A DNA stretch of 52,741 bases. It comes from Rhodococcus triatomae BKS 15-14. Its GTDB lineage: Bacteria > Actinomycetota > Actinomycetes > Mycobacteriales > Mycobacteriaceae. The notes below the pieces were generated by a model. The model was not told the origin of the DNA, did no database searches, and was given only the letters and a program-made list of their open reading frames with translations. Positions 1-9,051 of this stretch are shown here, piece after piece. A program made the translations under genes and the position numbers. The stretch lies in the NCBI GenBank assembly GCA_000341795.1, contig AODO01000015.1, positions 1 through 52,741 of the forward strand. Direction: 5' to 3'. Numbering within the stretch: the stretch's first letter is position 1; the number at the start of each line of letters is the position of its first letter.

Positions 1-1
1 C

Positions 2-88
2 ATGCTCTGCGTCTTCAACCCCCCGGTCACCGGTCGCGAGGTGCACGACGAGAATGGGGTCTACCCGTTGATCGAGTTGCCTGCCTGA
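2..88 (+). CDS. ectC: Ectoine synthase, C-terminal end (5' truncated by window)
   Basis: Only the last 28 codons are present. They include the stretch CVFNPPVTGREVHDENG, which is typical of the C-terminus of EctC, the cupin-type L-ectoine synthase. EctC cyclises N-gamma-acetyl-2,4-diaminobutyrate to the osmoprotectant ectoine in the cytoplasm. The upstream ectA and ectB are presumably outside the window. The next gene begins 13 bases after the stop and is not ectD (ectoine hydroxylase), which often follows ectC. The assignment rests on recalled family motifs over a short fragment. Confidence 0.8.
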   Translation: MLCVFNPPVTGREVHDENGVYPLIELPA

Positions 89-101
89 CCAGGAGATCCT
101 C

Positions 102-1024
102 ATGACGCCCGTGCCCGTCGCCATCGGCCCTGACGACTCGCCGCTCCTCGCGGAGGCCGTCACCCGAGGCGGCGGGCACGTCGCGTCACTGGATCGAGCG
201 CACGCACTGGTGTGGGATTCCGGGACCGAGGGGTTCCCGGACTCGCTGCCCGAGTCGGTGCGCTGGGTCCAGTTGTTCTCCGCGGGCGTCGAGGAGTGGT
301 TCGAGGGGGGCATCATCGCCCGGCATCCCGATGTCGTCTGGACCTCCGCGGCAGGCGCCTTCGCCGCCACGGTCGCCGAGCACGCACTGACGTTGCTTCT
401 CGCCGGCGTGCGTTCACTTCCCGATCAGATCACCGCGACCACCTGGCGCCAGCAGGAGTTCTTCGGACGGGTCGGAACGTTGCGCGGAGCCCGCGTCGGC
501 ATCCTGGGCGCCGGCGGCATCGGACGTGCGCTGACCCCCATGCTGACCGCGGTCGGTGCGACGGTCGTCGCGGTGAATCGTTCCGGGACAACGGTTCCCG
601 GCGCCGAGATCACATTGCCGTCGTCGCGTACCGAGGAATTGTGGGATCTGATCGACCACGTGGTGGTCGCGGCACCCGCCACCGCCGACACCCGTCACCT
701 GATCGGCCCCCCGAGTTGGACCGGCTCGGCCCGTCGTCGTGGGTGATCAACGTGGCGCGCGGCTCCCTCGTCGACACCGACGCGCTCGTCTCCGCCCTGC
801 GCGACGGGTCGATCGGCGGCGCCGGGCTGGACGTCACGGACCCCGAGCCGCTGCCCGACGGCCACGCGCTGTGGTCGCTGCCGAACGCGATCATCACCCC
901 ACACTGCTCGACCCCCCCGGCGGTGCGGCCGCCTGCGTTCGCCGATCACGTCGCCACGAATGTCGCGCGGTTCGTCGCCGGCGAGCCCCTGGTGGCGCGG
1001 ATCGATCCCGCCGCAGGCTACTGA
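102..1024 (+). pseudogene. D-isomer-specific 2-hydroxyacid dehydrogenase, frameshifted
   Basis: A well-placed AGGAG precedes the ATG at 102. The first frame carries the NAD-binding loop ILGAGGIGRAL (around residue 130) and reads through HLIGPP. It then leaves the family sequence and stops at 746. The rest of the protein continues in another frame from about 710 to 1024: the catalytic Arg segment WVINVARGSLVDTDAL, the DPEPLP region with the acidic residue, and the catalytic His in IITPH. Joined, the two parts give about 307 residues, a normal family length. The break coincides with a run of six C at 707-712, where one missing base would restore the frame. This is either a recent inactivating deletion or a sequencing error. 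The substrate cannot be named. It may be cotranscribed with ectC, which ends 13 bases upstream. Confidence 0.85.
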
Positions 1025-1200
1025 TCCGGCGTTGCCTCGTCGGAACCCTCCGGGGTGCCGGTGGGCGGCGCCGGCGTCACCCGGATCACCCCCGCGTCGA
1101 GGTCGAGTTCGACGCGCGGACGGTGCATCTGTCCGCCACCGTCCTGGCTGTCGTCGTTCTCCAGCTTCTTCCCCGGGAACATCTCACCGATCACGCCCAT
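1018..1200 (-). CDS. Small DUF6191-like protein
   Basis: A 60-residue ORF starting MGVIGEMFPGKKLE. It has a charged middle segment and the stretch PRVELDLDAGVIRV, followed by a Pro/Thr/Asp-rich tail. The layout (short hydrophobic start, PGKK-LE motif, then V-D-L-D-x-G-V-I-R) resembles the small actinobacterial DUF6191 family, whose function is unknown. The family assignment is from memory of the motif and is moderate. The last codons overlap the 3' end of the convergent dehydrogenase gene by 7 bases. The ATG at 1200 was preferred over an upstream in-frame extension of low-complexity sequence. Confidence 0.55.
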   Translation of the reverse strand: MGVIGEMFPGKKLENDDSQDGGGQMHRPRVELDLDAGVIRVTPAPPTGTPEGSDEATPDQ

Positions 1201-1266
1201 GTGACCGACGGTACCCGCGTCGCAGGAGCGCCGTCGCATCGTCCGAGCCGGCACGGAGGTGCGCGC

Positions 1267-1272
1267 TAGCCT
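1267..1272 (+). promoter_or_regulatory. Probable leaderless -10 element of the sirtuin gene
   Basis: TAGCCT fits the actinobacterial TANNNT -10 pattern and ends 7 bases before the ATG at 1280. There is no Shine-Dalgarno sequence between them. That spacing is typical of leaderless transcripts that begin at the start codon. Inference only. Confidence 0.45.
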
Positions 1273-1279
1273 GGACTGC

Positions 1280-2116
1280 ATGACCACCGCGACCATCCTC
1301 CCGACCGCCGCGGACCTGGTCGCGCTCGTCCACGGTCGCAGCGTGATCGCACTCACCGGCGCGGGCATGTCCACCGACTCGGGGATCCCGGACTATCGCG
1401 GCCCGGACTCACCGCCGCGCAACCCGATGACGTACCAGCAGTTCATGGGTGATGCGGCGTTCCGTCGTCACTACTGGGCCCGTAACCACCTGGGCTGGCG
1501 GCACATGGACGCCGCCCGTCCCAACACCGGCCACCGCGCTCTGGCCGCGCTCGAACGTGCCGGGACCGTCCGCGGGGTGCTCACCCAGAACGTCGACCTG
1601 CTGCACACGAAGGCGGGGAGCCGGTCGGTGATCGACCTGCACGGCAGCTACATGCAGGTCCGCTGCATGGCGTGCGAGCACCGGACCTCGCGCATCGCGC
1701 TCGCCGAACGACTCGATGCCGTGAACCCCGGATTCGCCGAATCCGTTTCTGCGGCAACAGGAGTCGAGATCGCACCCGACGCCGACGCGGTGATCGAGGA
1801 CACCGCGCACTTCCGTGTGGTGGACTGCGAGCGCTGTGGTGGGACCCTCAAGCCCGACATCGTCTACTTCGGCGAATCGGTGCCCCGAGAGCGCGTCGAT
1901 GCGGCGTACGCGATGGTCGAGGCCGCCGACGTCCTGCTGGTGCTCGGTTCGTCACTGACGGTGCAGTCGGGACTGCGTTTCGTCCGCCACGCCGCCAAGC
2001 GCGGCATGCCCGTCGCGATCGTCAACCGGGGCGCCACCCGCGGCGACGACTACGCCGAGCTGAAGCTGCACGCGGGCTGCAGCGAAACACTCACCGCGCT
2101 CGCCGGCTCAGCCTGA
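1280..2116 (+). CDS. Sir2-family NAD-dependent protein deacylase
   Basis: 278 residues from the ATG at 1280. The Rossmann NAD-binding signature GAGMSTDSGIPDYRG is at residues 27-41. TQNVDLLH is at 102-109, the catalytic His is in DLHG at 121, and two Cys pairs for structural zinc are at 129/132 and 183/186. LGSSLTVQSG and IVNRG near the C-terminus complete the sirtuin pattern. The enzyme would remove acyl groups from lysines in the cytoplasm using NAD+ and release nicotinamide and O-acyl-ADP-ribose. The long insert between the zinc pairs is reminiscent of class II sirtuins. Acyl preference cannot be deduced. It is monocistronic, convergent with proB, and apparently transcribed from a leaderless promoter. 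Confidence 0.92.
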   Translation: MTTATILPTAADLVALVHGRSVIALTGAGMSTDSGIPDYRGPDSPPRNPMTYQQFMGDAAFRRHYWARNHLGWRHMDAARPNTGHRALAALERAGTVRGVLTQNVDLLHTKAGSRSVIDLHGSYMQVRCMACEHRTSRIALAERLDAVNPGFAESVSAATGVEIAPDADAVIEDTAHFRVVDCERCGGTLKPDIVYFGESVPRERVDAAYAMVEAADVLLVLGSSLTVQSGLRFVRHAAKRGMPVAIVNRGATRGDDYAELKLHAGCSETLTALAGSA

Positions 2117-2151
2117 CTTGCCGGCACCCGCCCGCGGCCACCCTCGCCACC

Positions 2152-2278
2152 GGCTGAAGGCCACCTTCGACTCCCCCAACGAGACGAAGGCCACCTTCAG
2201 CCACGCGCCGCACCACCACCCGCCATCGGCTGAAGGCCACCCTCACCTCCTCCGACGAGACGAAGGCCACCTTCAGCC
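2152..2278. repeat. Two hairpin-forming repeat units with four GAAGGCCACC(T/C)TC copies
   Basis: The 13-mer GAAGGCCACCTTC occurs at 2156, 2186 and 2262, and with one change (CCCTC) at 2232. Spacings are 30, 46 and 30 bases, so the array is two units of about 51 bp (2152-2202 and 2228-2278) repeating every 76 bp. Each unit begins GGCTGAAGG and ends with its exact complement CCTTCAGCC, so each can fold into a stem of at least 9 bp. The array lies between the convergent sirtuin and proB genes. It may serve as a bidirectional terminator or be a dispersed intergenic element. Confidence 0.8.
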
Positions 2279-2304
2279 CGAATGGGGGGAGGTGGGGAGG
2301 TGAG

Positions 2305-3411
2305 TCAGAGGGGGGTGAGGTCGTCGGCGTGGACGACCGGCCGCTGCATGTCCGACGGCAGTTCCGTCGTCGACCGGCCCAGCATCTCGTCGAGCTCCGT
2401 GGCGTCGTATGCGACGACGCCGCGTGCGACGGGGACACCGTCCGGCCCGACGAGAGACACGACGTCGCCGCCGTGGAACCGGCCGCTGGTCGCCGTGATG
2501 CCCGCCGGCAGCAGGGAACGCCGCTTGTCGACGACCGCGCGGACCGCCCCGCTGTCGAGGTGCAGTTCGCCCTGGGTGTCGGCGGCGTGCCGGACCCAGA
2601 ACTTCCGCGCCGACAACCGTGTCGGACGCGCCGCGAACGCGGTCCCGACGTCGGCGCGGGACAGGGCCCGGGCGGCGTCGCTCGCCGCGGCCAACAGGAC
2701 CGGAACCCCGGAGTCGGCGGCCAGGCGAGCCGCGGACAGCTTCGACGCCATGCCGCCGGTGCCGAGCGCTCCCCCGGACCCGGCAACCACACCGTCGAGG
2801 TCCTCGGGGCTGGTCACCTCCGGGATCAGAGTCGCCGCCCCCTTGCGGGGATCGCCGTCGTACAGGCCGTCGACGTCGGACAGCAGGATCAGGGCGTCCG
2901 CACTGACGAGGTGCGCGACCATCGCCGCCAGCCGGTCGTTGTCACCGAACCGCAGTTCCGCGGTGGCGACCGTGTCGTTCTCGTTGACGACGGCGACGGC
3001 GTGCAGGGCGCGCAGCCGGTCGAGGGTGCGCTGAGCGTTGCGGTACTGGGTCCGACGGGCGATGTCGTCGGCGGTGAGCAGCACCTGACCGACGGTGCGG
3101 CCGTAGCGGTGAAACGAGGTACCCCACGCATGCGCCAACGCGAGCTGGCCGACGCTGGCCGCGGCCTGCTTGGTCGCGAGGTCCCGAGGCCTCTTCGACA
3201 GCCCGAGCGGAGCGATGCCGGCACCGACGGCCCCGGAGGAGACCACCACGACGTCGGTTCCCGCCCGCATGCGCGCCTCGATCGCATCGGCGAGCGCGTC
3301 GAGCTTTCCGCGGTCCAGACCGGCGTGGAGGCTGGTCAGTGCCGACGATCCGATCTTGACGACGATGCTGCGGGCGGTCGCGATCTCGGTGCGTGTCGCG
3401 GATCCCGTCAC
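2305..3411 (-). CDS. proB: Glutamate 5-kinase
   Basis: 368 residues. It starts at a GTG whose first four bases overlap the obg stop codon (GTGA), implying translational coupling. The amino-acid-kinase domain shows VVKIGSSAL near residue 17, [29 protein letters not shown] and GTGGMASKL. The C-terminal part from about residue 275 matches a PUA domain, as in long-form ProB. It phosphorylates L-glutamate to gamma-glutamyl phosphate, the first step of proline synthesis, and is normally feedback-inhibited by proline. proA is not adjacent here. The much longer upstream in-frame reading is rejected because it runs through the end of obg. Confidence 0.96.
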   Translation of the reverse strand: MTGSATRTEIATARSIVVKIGSSALTSLHAGLDRGKLDALADAIEARMRAGTDVVVVSSGAVGAGIAPLGLSKRPRDLATKQAAASVGQLALAHAWGTSFHRYGRTVGQVLLTADDIARRTQYRNAQRTLDRLRALHAVAVVNENDTVATAELRFGDNDRLAAMVAHLVSADALILLSDVDGLYDGDPRKGAATLIPEVTSPEDLDGVVAGSGGALGTGGMASKLSAARLAADSGVPVLLAAASDAARALSRADVGTAFAARPTRLSARKFWVRHAADTQGELHLDSGAVRAVVDKRRSLLPAGITATSGRFHGGDVVSLVGPDGVPVARGVVAYDATELDEMLGRSTTELPSDMQRPVVHADDLTPL

Positions 3412-4868
3412 TGGTTCTCGGGGTCCTCGGATTCGAGCCCGCGCCGGACCCGGTGGGCGTGCTTGCGCTCGGCGGCGCCGATGCGCTCGACCTGGTCGAG
3501 TCGGGCGTCGGTGCCGCGACCGGTGCGGGTCAGGTCGACGCCGGCGGGGGTCTGCGGTTCCCACTCGAAGCTGACGTCGCCGATGGTCACCGAGCAGCCG
3601 GGCTCGGCGCCCATCTTGACCAGCTGGTCCTCGACACCGAGCCGGGCGAGCCGGTCCGCGAGGTAGCCCACCGCCTCGTCGTTGTCGAACGCGGTCTGAC
3701 GGATCCACCGTTCCGGCCGGGCGCCTCGCACGATGAACCCACCCGGGGTCTCGGGGTCGGCGATGATGCTGAAGCCGGTCTCGTCGACGGCGATGGGCCG
3801 GATGACCTGACGCTTCGGCGCGGCGGGCGGATGGGCGATCCGGTACTCCTCGACCATCTTCGCCAGCGCGAAGGTCAAGGGGCGCAAGCCTTCCCGGCTC
3901 ACGGCGGAGATGGTGAACACCGGCCAGCCACGCGCCTCGAACTCGGGCGTGACCATCTCGGCGAGTTCCGCGGCGTCGGGCACGTCGGCCTTGTTGAGGA
4001 TCACGATCCGGGGCCGGTCCGCGAGGTCGCCGAGGCTCGCGTCACCCGACAGCGCCGGCTTGTAGGCGGCGAGTTCGGCCTCGAGCGCATCGACGTCGGA
4101 GACGGGGTCGCGGTCGGATTCGAGGGTCGCGCAGTCGACGACATGAGCGAGCACCGCACAGCGCTCGAGGTGCCGCAGGAAGTCGAGGCCGAGGCCACGT
4201 CCGGCGCTGGCGCCGGGGATCAGGCCGGGCACGTCCGCGACGGTGAAGGTGGTGTCACCACTGGAGACGACGCCCAGGTTCGGCTGCAGGGTGGTGAACG
4301 GGTAGTCGGCGATCTTCGGCTTGGCCGCGGACAGCACGGACACGAGCGACGACTTGCCCGCCGACGGGAATCCGACGAGCCCGACGTCGGCGACGGACTT
4401 CAGTTCGAGAACCAGGTCCCGTTCGACGCCCTCCTCGCCGAGGAGCGCGAACCCGGGGGCCTTCCGCGCCTTCGACGACAGCGCGGCGTTGCCGAGGCCG
4501 CCCCGACCGCCCTGCGCGGCGACGAACTTCGTCCCGATGCCGATCAGGTCGGCGAGGATCTGGCCGTCCTTGTCCAGAACGACCGTGCCGTCCGGAACTT
4601 TCAGGACAAGGTCGGAACCGTTCGCCCCCTCGCGGTTGCCGCCCTCGCCCTGCCTGCCGTTGGTTGCCTTGGCGCGGGGGTGGAAGTGGAAGTCGAGCAG
4701 CGTGTGCACGTTCGAGTCGACGACGAGCACGACGTCACCGCCGCGCCCACCGTTGCCGCCGTCCGGTCCACCGAGTGGCTTGAACTTCTCGCGATGCACG
4801 GAGGCGCAGCCGTTGCCGCCCTTGCCTGCGCTGACGTGCAGCACCACACGATCGATGAACCTGGACAT
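3408..4868 (-). CDS. obg: GTPase Obg/CgtA
   Basis: 486 residues. The glycine-rich Obg fold covers residues 1-160 with several GGNG/GRGG turns. The G domain has the P-loop GFPSAGKS at 166-173, DVPG at 212-215 and NKAD at 292-295. An OCT domain (about 350-430) and a charged tail follow. Obg binds the large ribosomal subunit and couples ribosome maturation to growth and stringent signalling. It sits in the usual rplU-rpmA-obg-proB order, about 100 bases after rpmA, with a hairpin in that gap that could lower its expression relative to the ribosomal proteins. Its stop codon overlaps the proB start. Confidence 0.97.
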   Translation of the reverse strand: MSRFIDRVVLHVSAGKGGNGCASVHREKFKPLGGPDGGNGGRGGDVVLVVDSNVHTLLDFHFHPRAKATNGRQGEGGNREGANGSDLVLKVPDGTVVLDKDGQILADLIGIGTKFVAAQGGRGGLGNAALSSKARKAPGFALLGEEGVERDLVLELKSVADVGLVGFPSAGKSSLVSVLSAAKPKIADYPFTTLQPNLGVVSSGDTTFTVADVPGLIPGASAGRGLGLDFLRHLERCAVLAHVVDCATLESDRDPVSDVDALEAELAAYKPALSGDASLGDLADRPRIVILNKADVPDAAELAEMVTPEFEARGWPVFTISAVSREGLRPLTFALAKMVEEYRIAHPPAAPKRQVIRPIAVDETGFSIIADPETPGGFIVRGARPERWIRQTAFDNDEAVGYLADRLARLGVEDQLVKMGAEPGCSVTIGDVSFEWEPQTPAGVDLTRTGRGTDARLDQVERIGAAERKHAHRVRRGLESEDPENQ

Positions 4869-4906
4869 GACTGCCGGATTCCTTCCTGTCAGTCGGTGAA
4901 AAGCAA

Positions 4907-4944
4907 GAGGGGCGAGCCGGGTGTGTGACCCTGGCCCGCCCCTC
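4907..4944 (-). terminator. Hairpin between rpmA and obg (attenuator or terminator)
   Basis: GAGGGGCG at 4907-4914 pairs with CGCCCCTC at 4937-4944, and GCC with GGC just inside. The hairpin starts about 28 bases after the rpmA stop and lies 39 bases before obg. There is no clear U-run. It may be a partial terminator that sets the L27:Obg ratio. It may instead be an RNase processing site. Confidence 0.5.
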
Positions 4945-4971
4945 CTGGAAGCGCGTTGCGCAGCAGCAGAC

Positions 4972-5235
4972 TCAGGCCTCTGCCGCAGCCGGAACGATGT
5001 TCACGGTCTTGCGTCCCCGCTTGGTGCCGAACTCGACGGCACCGGCAGCGAGGGCGAACAGCGTGTCGTCGCCGCCACGGCCGACGTTGACGCCGGGGTG
5101 GAAGTGCGTGCCACGCTGACGGACCAGGATCTCACCGGCGCTGACGGCCTGACCGCCGAAACGCTTCACGCCGAGTCGCTGGGCATTCGAATCGCGACCG
5201 TTGCGCGAGCTGGATGCACCCTTCTTATGTGCCAT
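4972..5235 (-). CDS. rpmA: 50S ribosomal protein L27
   Basis: 87 residues beginning [20 protein letters not shown], the near-invariant bacterial L27 N-terminus, followed by [16 protein letters not shown] and [19 protein letters not shown]27 lies near the peptidyl-transferase centre of the 50S subunit. The N-terminus carries no cleavable extension like that of Firmicutes. AGGAG-type RBS sequence precedes the ATG. It is cotranscribed with rplU, 53 bases upstream. Confidence 0.98.
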   Translation of the reverse strand: MAHKKGASSSRNGRDSNAQRLGVKRFGGQAVSAGEILVRQRGTHFHPGVNVGRGGDDTLFALAAGAVEFGTKRGRKTVNIVPAAAEA

Positions 5236-5288
5236 GACGGACCCTCCTCAGGGTTTGTGAAGCTCGGTTGAAGACTCGAAGGATCGAG

Positions 5289-5600
5289 TTACTTGATGCC
5301 GGTGACCTTGAGGACCGTCAGCTTCTGACGGTGGCCCTGCCGCTTGTGGTAGCCGGTCTTGTTCTTGAACTTGTGGATGCGGATCTTCGGGCCCTTGGTG
5401 TGCTCGACGACCTCACCGGTGACCTCAACCTTGGCCAGCTTGTCGGCGTCGGTGGTCAGCTCGGATCCGTCGACGACGAGGACCGGGGTCAGCGAGACAG
5501 CAGCGCCGGGCTCACCCTCGATCTTCTCGACCTTGACAAGGTCACCAACAGCGACCTTGTACTGCTTTCCGCCGGTCTTGACGATCGCGTACGTTGCCAT
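5289..5600 (-). CDS. rplU: 50S ribosomal protein L21
   Basis: 103 residues. It starts [20 protein letters not shown] and ends with [11 protein letters not shown]-type sequence (here [15 protein letters not shown]), which identifies L21, a 23S rRNA-binding protein of the 50S subunit. It is the first gene of the rplU-rpmA-obg-proB transcript. A consensus-like promoter lies about 135 bases upstream, giving a structured 5' leader of roughly 130 nt. Confidence 0.98.
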   Translation of the reverse strand: MATYAIVKTGGKQYKVAVGDLVKVEKIEGEPGAAVSLTPVLVVDGSELTTDADKLAKVEVTGEVVEHTKGPKIRIHKFKNKTGYHKRQGHRQKLTVLKVTGIK

Positions 5601-5686
5601 CGGACGGCTACCCCTTGCTACTTCGAACGTGCTCGCGCGGAGGTCGCGCGACTGGTCTTGTGTACTTTGCTTCCTCGGCCCCTCCG

Positions 5687-5702
5687 GCGCCCTTGCGGGC
5701 GC
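5687..5702 (-). ncRNA. rplU leader hairpin with GCAA tetraloop
   Basis: On the transcribed strand GCGCCC-GCAA-GGGCGC forms a perfect 6-bp stem closed by a GNRA tetraloop. It lies about 85 nt upstream of the rplU start and 3' of the predicted promoter. Ribosomal-protein leaders often hold regulatory structure, so this may be an autoregulatory element. The sequence shows only the fold. Confidence 0.4.
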
Positions 5703-5735
5703 AGCAGAGCTTTGTCGCCGAGTAGCGACCGGTCA

Positions 5736-5765
5736 AGATTACGGGATTGCGATTGGCAGGGTCAA
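5736..5765 (-). promoter_or_regulatory. SigA-type promoter of rplU-rpmA-obg-proB
   Basis: On the minus strand TTGACC (5760-5765) and TAATCT (5736-5741) are separated by 18 bases, a good match to the vegetative -35/-10 consensus. It lies in the gap between the rne stop and rplU, with a start point expected near 5729. Confidence 0.65.
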
Positions 5766-5811
5766 ACCGCCCCCGCCAATGTCACACCCGGCACCCGGAC
5801 CGGTCACCCGG

Positions 5812-8800
5812 TCATGCGTCGATCGGAGGCCCTGCGGGCCGCCCCGCCGCACGCCTGCGCGGACGACGCTTCGGCGCCACGGGTTCCGCCACCGGTTCCA
5901 CGGCGACCGGCGTTACGGCGCCGTCACCGGCTGCCACGAGCGGCTCCGGCACGGACACCACGGCGGGTTCGGGGGCAGGGACGTCCTGCTTCGCGATCAC
6001 GACGACCGTCCCCTCCTCCGGCCCCTCGGGATGTTCGGGCGCGGCGGTCGCGCGCGAGGCCCTCCGGGAACGACGACGGGCCCGGGGCGCCGCCGCGGCG
6101 GTCTCCTGCTCGGCCGCGTCCGGCTCGGCGCCGGCTGCCGCTTCCGTCACGGCGGCGTCGGCTGCTTCGGTCCCCACGGGGAGGGCATCGTCGACGGTCT
6201 CCCCCTCGACGATCGACGGGCTGACGGTGTCCGGCTCGGTGGCCACCGGCTCGATCGAGGCCGTGGCGCCGGACTCGGCCGCTGCCGCCGGCGAGTCCGT
6301 GTCGACGATCGGCACCTCGGCACTCTCGGCAGCGGGCGTATCGGCGCCCTCGGCAGCCGGTGCATCCTCGGTTGCCGGCGCGGCATCGTCGTGCAGATGC
6401 GCGGCCATCGCCAGCGCGACCGGATGCGCACGCTTGGCACTCGCATCGGCCTCGCTGTGGCCGTTCTTCTCCGGCGCCGGGTGCTGCTCCGCGGGAGCCG
6501 CCTTGTCGCGACCGCCACGCTTGCGCCTGCTGCCGCCGGATTCGCTCTTGCCCTGTGTCCGCGAACCACCGTCGTCGCCGCCGCGGACCTCGACCGGGTC
6601 CGCGTGCACGATGATGCCGCGCCCGTGGCAGTGCTCACAGGTCGTCGAGAACGCCTCGACGAGGCCGGTGCCCAGCTTCTTGCGGGTCATCTGGACCAGG
6701 CCGAGCGAGGTGACCTCCGAGACCTGGTGCCGGGTGCGGTCCCGGCCGAGGGCCTCGGTGAGACGGCGCAGGACGAGATCGCGGTTCGACTCGAGCACCA
6801 TGTCGATGAAGTCGACGACGATCATGCCGCCGATGTCCCGCAGCCGCATCTGGCGGACGATTTCCTCCGCGGCCTCGAGGTTGTTGCGGGTGACCGTCTC
6901 CTCCAGGTTGCCGCCGGCACCGGTGAACTTTCCGGTGTTGACGTCGACGACCGTCATCGCCTCGGTCCGGTCGATGACGAGGGTGCCGCCGGACGGCAGC
7001 CAGACCTTGCGGTCCAGCGCCTTGGACAGCTGTTCGTCGATCCGGCGGGCCACGAAGACGTCGGGTCCACCCGCCTGCGGCTCGTAGCGCTCGACGCGCG
7101 GCAGCAGGTCCGGGGCCACGGTCCGGATGTAGCTCTCGACCGTCGACCAGGACTTCTCGCCCTCGATGACGATCTTGGAGAAGTCCTCGTTGAACAGGTC
7201 GCGGACGACCTTGACCAGCATGTCCGGCTCTTCGTACAGGGCCTTCGGGTTGCCCGACCTGCCCTTGTCCGCGGCCTCGGCCTGCTGTTCGATCTCCGCC
7301 CACTGCGACTGCAGCCGCTGCACGTCGCGCGACAGTTCCTCTTCGCTGACGCCCTCGGCGGCAGTGCGGATGATGACACCGGCCTCCGGCGGCACGACCT
7401 CGCGCAGGATCTCCTTGAGACGCTTGCGCTCGGTGTCCGGCAGCTTGCGGCTGATACCCGTGGACGTACCACCCGGCACGTAGACCAGGAACCGGCCGGC
7501 CAGCGAGATCTGCGTCGTCAGGCGGGCACCCTTGTGCCCGACCGGGTCCTTCGACACCTGCACGAGCACCTGATCGCCCGGCTTGAGCGCCTGCTCGATC
7601 TTGCGGCTGTTGCCGCCGAGCCCCGCGGCCTCCCAGTTGACCTCACCGGCGTACAGGACGCCGTTTCGGCCACGGCCGATGTCGATGAACGCGGCCTCCA
7701 TGGACGGCAGCACGTTCTGCACCCGGCCGAGATAGACGTTGCCGACCATCGACGCGGACGCCGAGGTGGTGACGAAGTGCTCGACGAGGATGTCGTCCTC
7801 GAGAACGGCGACCTGGGTGAGTCCGTCCGGGTGGGCCTGACCGCTCTTCTCACGGACGACCATGACCCGGTCGACGGATTCGCGGCGTGCGAGGAACTCG
7901 GACTCGGTGAGGATCGGCGGACGGCGCCGTCCCGCGTCGCGGCCGTCGCGGCGTCGCTGCCGCTTGGCCTCGAGCCGTGTGGACCCACTGATGCCCTGCA
8001 CCTCGTCCTTGGCGGCGCGCGCCTTGGTTCGAGGTTCGCGCTCGTGCACGACGGTCGTGACGCCGTCGTCCTCGGTGCTGTCCGCGGCGTCGCTGCCCTT
8101 GCGACGGCGCCTGCGGCGGCGGCGACGGCTGGTGCCCTCCGACTCGTCGGCGTCCTCCGCATCCTTCGCTTCGGCGGCGTCGGTGTCGGCCTCCTCCGCC
8201 GTCGTGTCGGCGGTCTCGGGCTCGGCGGTCTCGGGCGCGGCGGCGACGTCCGGCTCCGCATCCGGCTTCTCGGCCGGCTGCTCGGAGGATTCGGTCGTCT
8301 CGCCCGCGGAGTCGGACTCGCCGCGTCCACGCCCGCGTCCGCGCCGGCCGCGACGGCGGCGACGGCCCTGACCCTCGGCCTCGTCGTCGTGCTCGGCCGA
8401 CTCGCCCTTCGGTCCGGTCTCCTCGACGGTGCTCGTCTCGGCGGCCTGCTCGCGGTCGGGGACTTCCTCCGTCGCGGCGGGCGCGGCGGCGGTGGTCACC
8501 TGGATCGGGGCGTCCTCGTCCGGTGCGGCGGCCTCGCGCCGGGCACGCCTGCGCCGCGGCGGCGCCTCCGCGGCCTCGGGCTGCAGGAATAGCGGTGCCT
8601 GGAAGACCGGCACCTCGCTGGGCGCGGCCGGCACCTGCCGGGTGGAGGCGGCGTCCGTGAACAGCCCGCTCGACGCGGGAATCTGTGCCTCGGCGATCAG
8701 ATCGGGCGACGCCTGCAGTTCGGTCGTCTCGTCGGCCGGTGCCGGAGCGGTCTCACCGGCCGCTGCCGTCTCGGCGACGGGGGCCGCCTCGGTCTCGCCG

Positions 8801-9051
8801 GTCGGCGCTGCCTCGGACTCACCGGCAGGCGCTGCCTCGGTCGGCGCATTCAGCGCGGTGTGCACCCGCTCGGCGAGCGCACGATCGATGCTGGACTGCG
8901 CGCTGCGCAGCTCGACTCCGAAATCGGCGACCTGGGCGAGAACCTGCTTGCTGGTCAGCCCCAGGATCTTCGCGAGAGCGTGGACTCGCATCTTCTCCGG
9001 GAACACCGGAGTTGCGGGCTGTGAAGTTTCGTGCGGCGCTTGATCGGCCAC
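5812..9051 (-). CDS. rne: Ribonuclease E/G family endoribonuclease
   Basis: 1079 residues from a GTG with GAGGAG upstream. An N-terminal segment (about 20-65) resembles the IF2 N-terminal module. A long acidic/Arg-rich spacer follows, then the S1 domain (about 415-510). The catalytic core has DRTEAMTVVDVNTGKFTG and DIGGMIVVDFIDM, which supply metal-binding Asp residues. The zinc-link Cys pair CEHCHGRG is near residue 803. A disordered Ala/Glu/Pro tail with basic patches follows. RNase E starts mRNA decay and rRNA/tRNA maturation and scaffolds a degradosome. The core is placed centrally between disordered arms, as in mycobacterial RNase E. It lies downstream of ndk behind its own 5' region. 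Confidence 0.96.
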   Translation of the reverse strand: MADQAPHETSQPATPVFPEKMRVHALAKILGLTSKQVLAQVADFGVELRSAQSSIDRALAERVHTALNAPTEAAPAGESEAAPTGETEAAPVAETAAAGETAPAPADETTELQASPDLIAEAQIPASSGLFTDAASTRQVPAAPSEVPVFQAPLFLQPEAAEAPPRRRRARREAAAPDEDAPIQVTTAAAPAATEEVPDREQAAETSTVEETGPKGESAEHDDEAEGQGRRRRRGRRGRGRGRGESDSAGETTESSEQPAEKPDAEPDVAAAPETAEPETADTTAEEADTDAAEAKDAEDADESEGTSRRRRRRRRRKGSDAADSTEDDGVTTVVHEREPRTKARAAKDEVQGISGSTRLEAKRQRRRDGRDAGRRRPPILTESEFLARRESVDRVMVVREKSGQAHPDGLTQVAVLEDDILVEHFVTTSASASMVGNVYLGRVQNVLPSMEAAFIDIGRGRNGVLYAGEVNWEAAGLGGNSRKIEQALKPGDQVLVQVSKDPVGHKGARLTTQISLAGRFLVYVPGGTSTGISRKLPDTERKRLKEILREVVPPEAGVIIRTAAEGVSEEELSRDVQRLQSQWAEIEQQAEAADKGRSGNPKALYEEPDMLVKVVRDLFNEDFSKIVIEGEKSWSTVESYIRTVAPDLLPRVERYEPQAGGPDVFVARRIDEQLSKALDRKVWLPSGGTLVIDRTEAMTVVDVNTGKFTGAGGNLEETVTRNNLEAAEEIVRQMRLRDIGGMIVVDFIDMVLESNRDLVLRRLTEALGRDRTRHQVSEVTSLGLVQMTRKKLGTGLVEAFSTTCEHCHGRGIIVHADPVEVRGGDDGGSRTQGKSESGGSRRKRGGRDKAAPAEQHPAPEKNGHSEADASAKRAHPVALAMAAHLHDDAAPATEDAPAAEGADTPAAESAEVPIVDTDSPAAAAESGATASIEPVATEPDTVSPSIVEGETVDDALPVGTEAADAAVTEAAAGAEPDAAEQETAAAAPRARRRSRRASRATAAPEHPEGPEEGTVVVIAKQDVPAPEPAVVSVPEPLVAAGDGAVTPVAVEPVAEPVAPKRRPRRRAAGRPAGPPIDA

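Noticed and set aside
3412-3708. N-terminal extension of proB
   Set aside because: The added 99 residues are Arg/Pro-rich and read through the end of obg. The GTG at 3411 overlaps the obg stop as in other genes of the unit.
5359-8592. Very long plus-strand open frame opposite rne
   Set aside because: It is the antisense of a GC-rich coding gene. Composition is Arg/Gly/Leu noise with no domain, while the minus strand encodes a complete RNase E.
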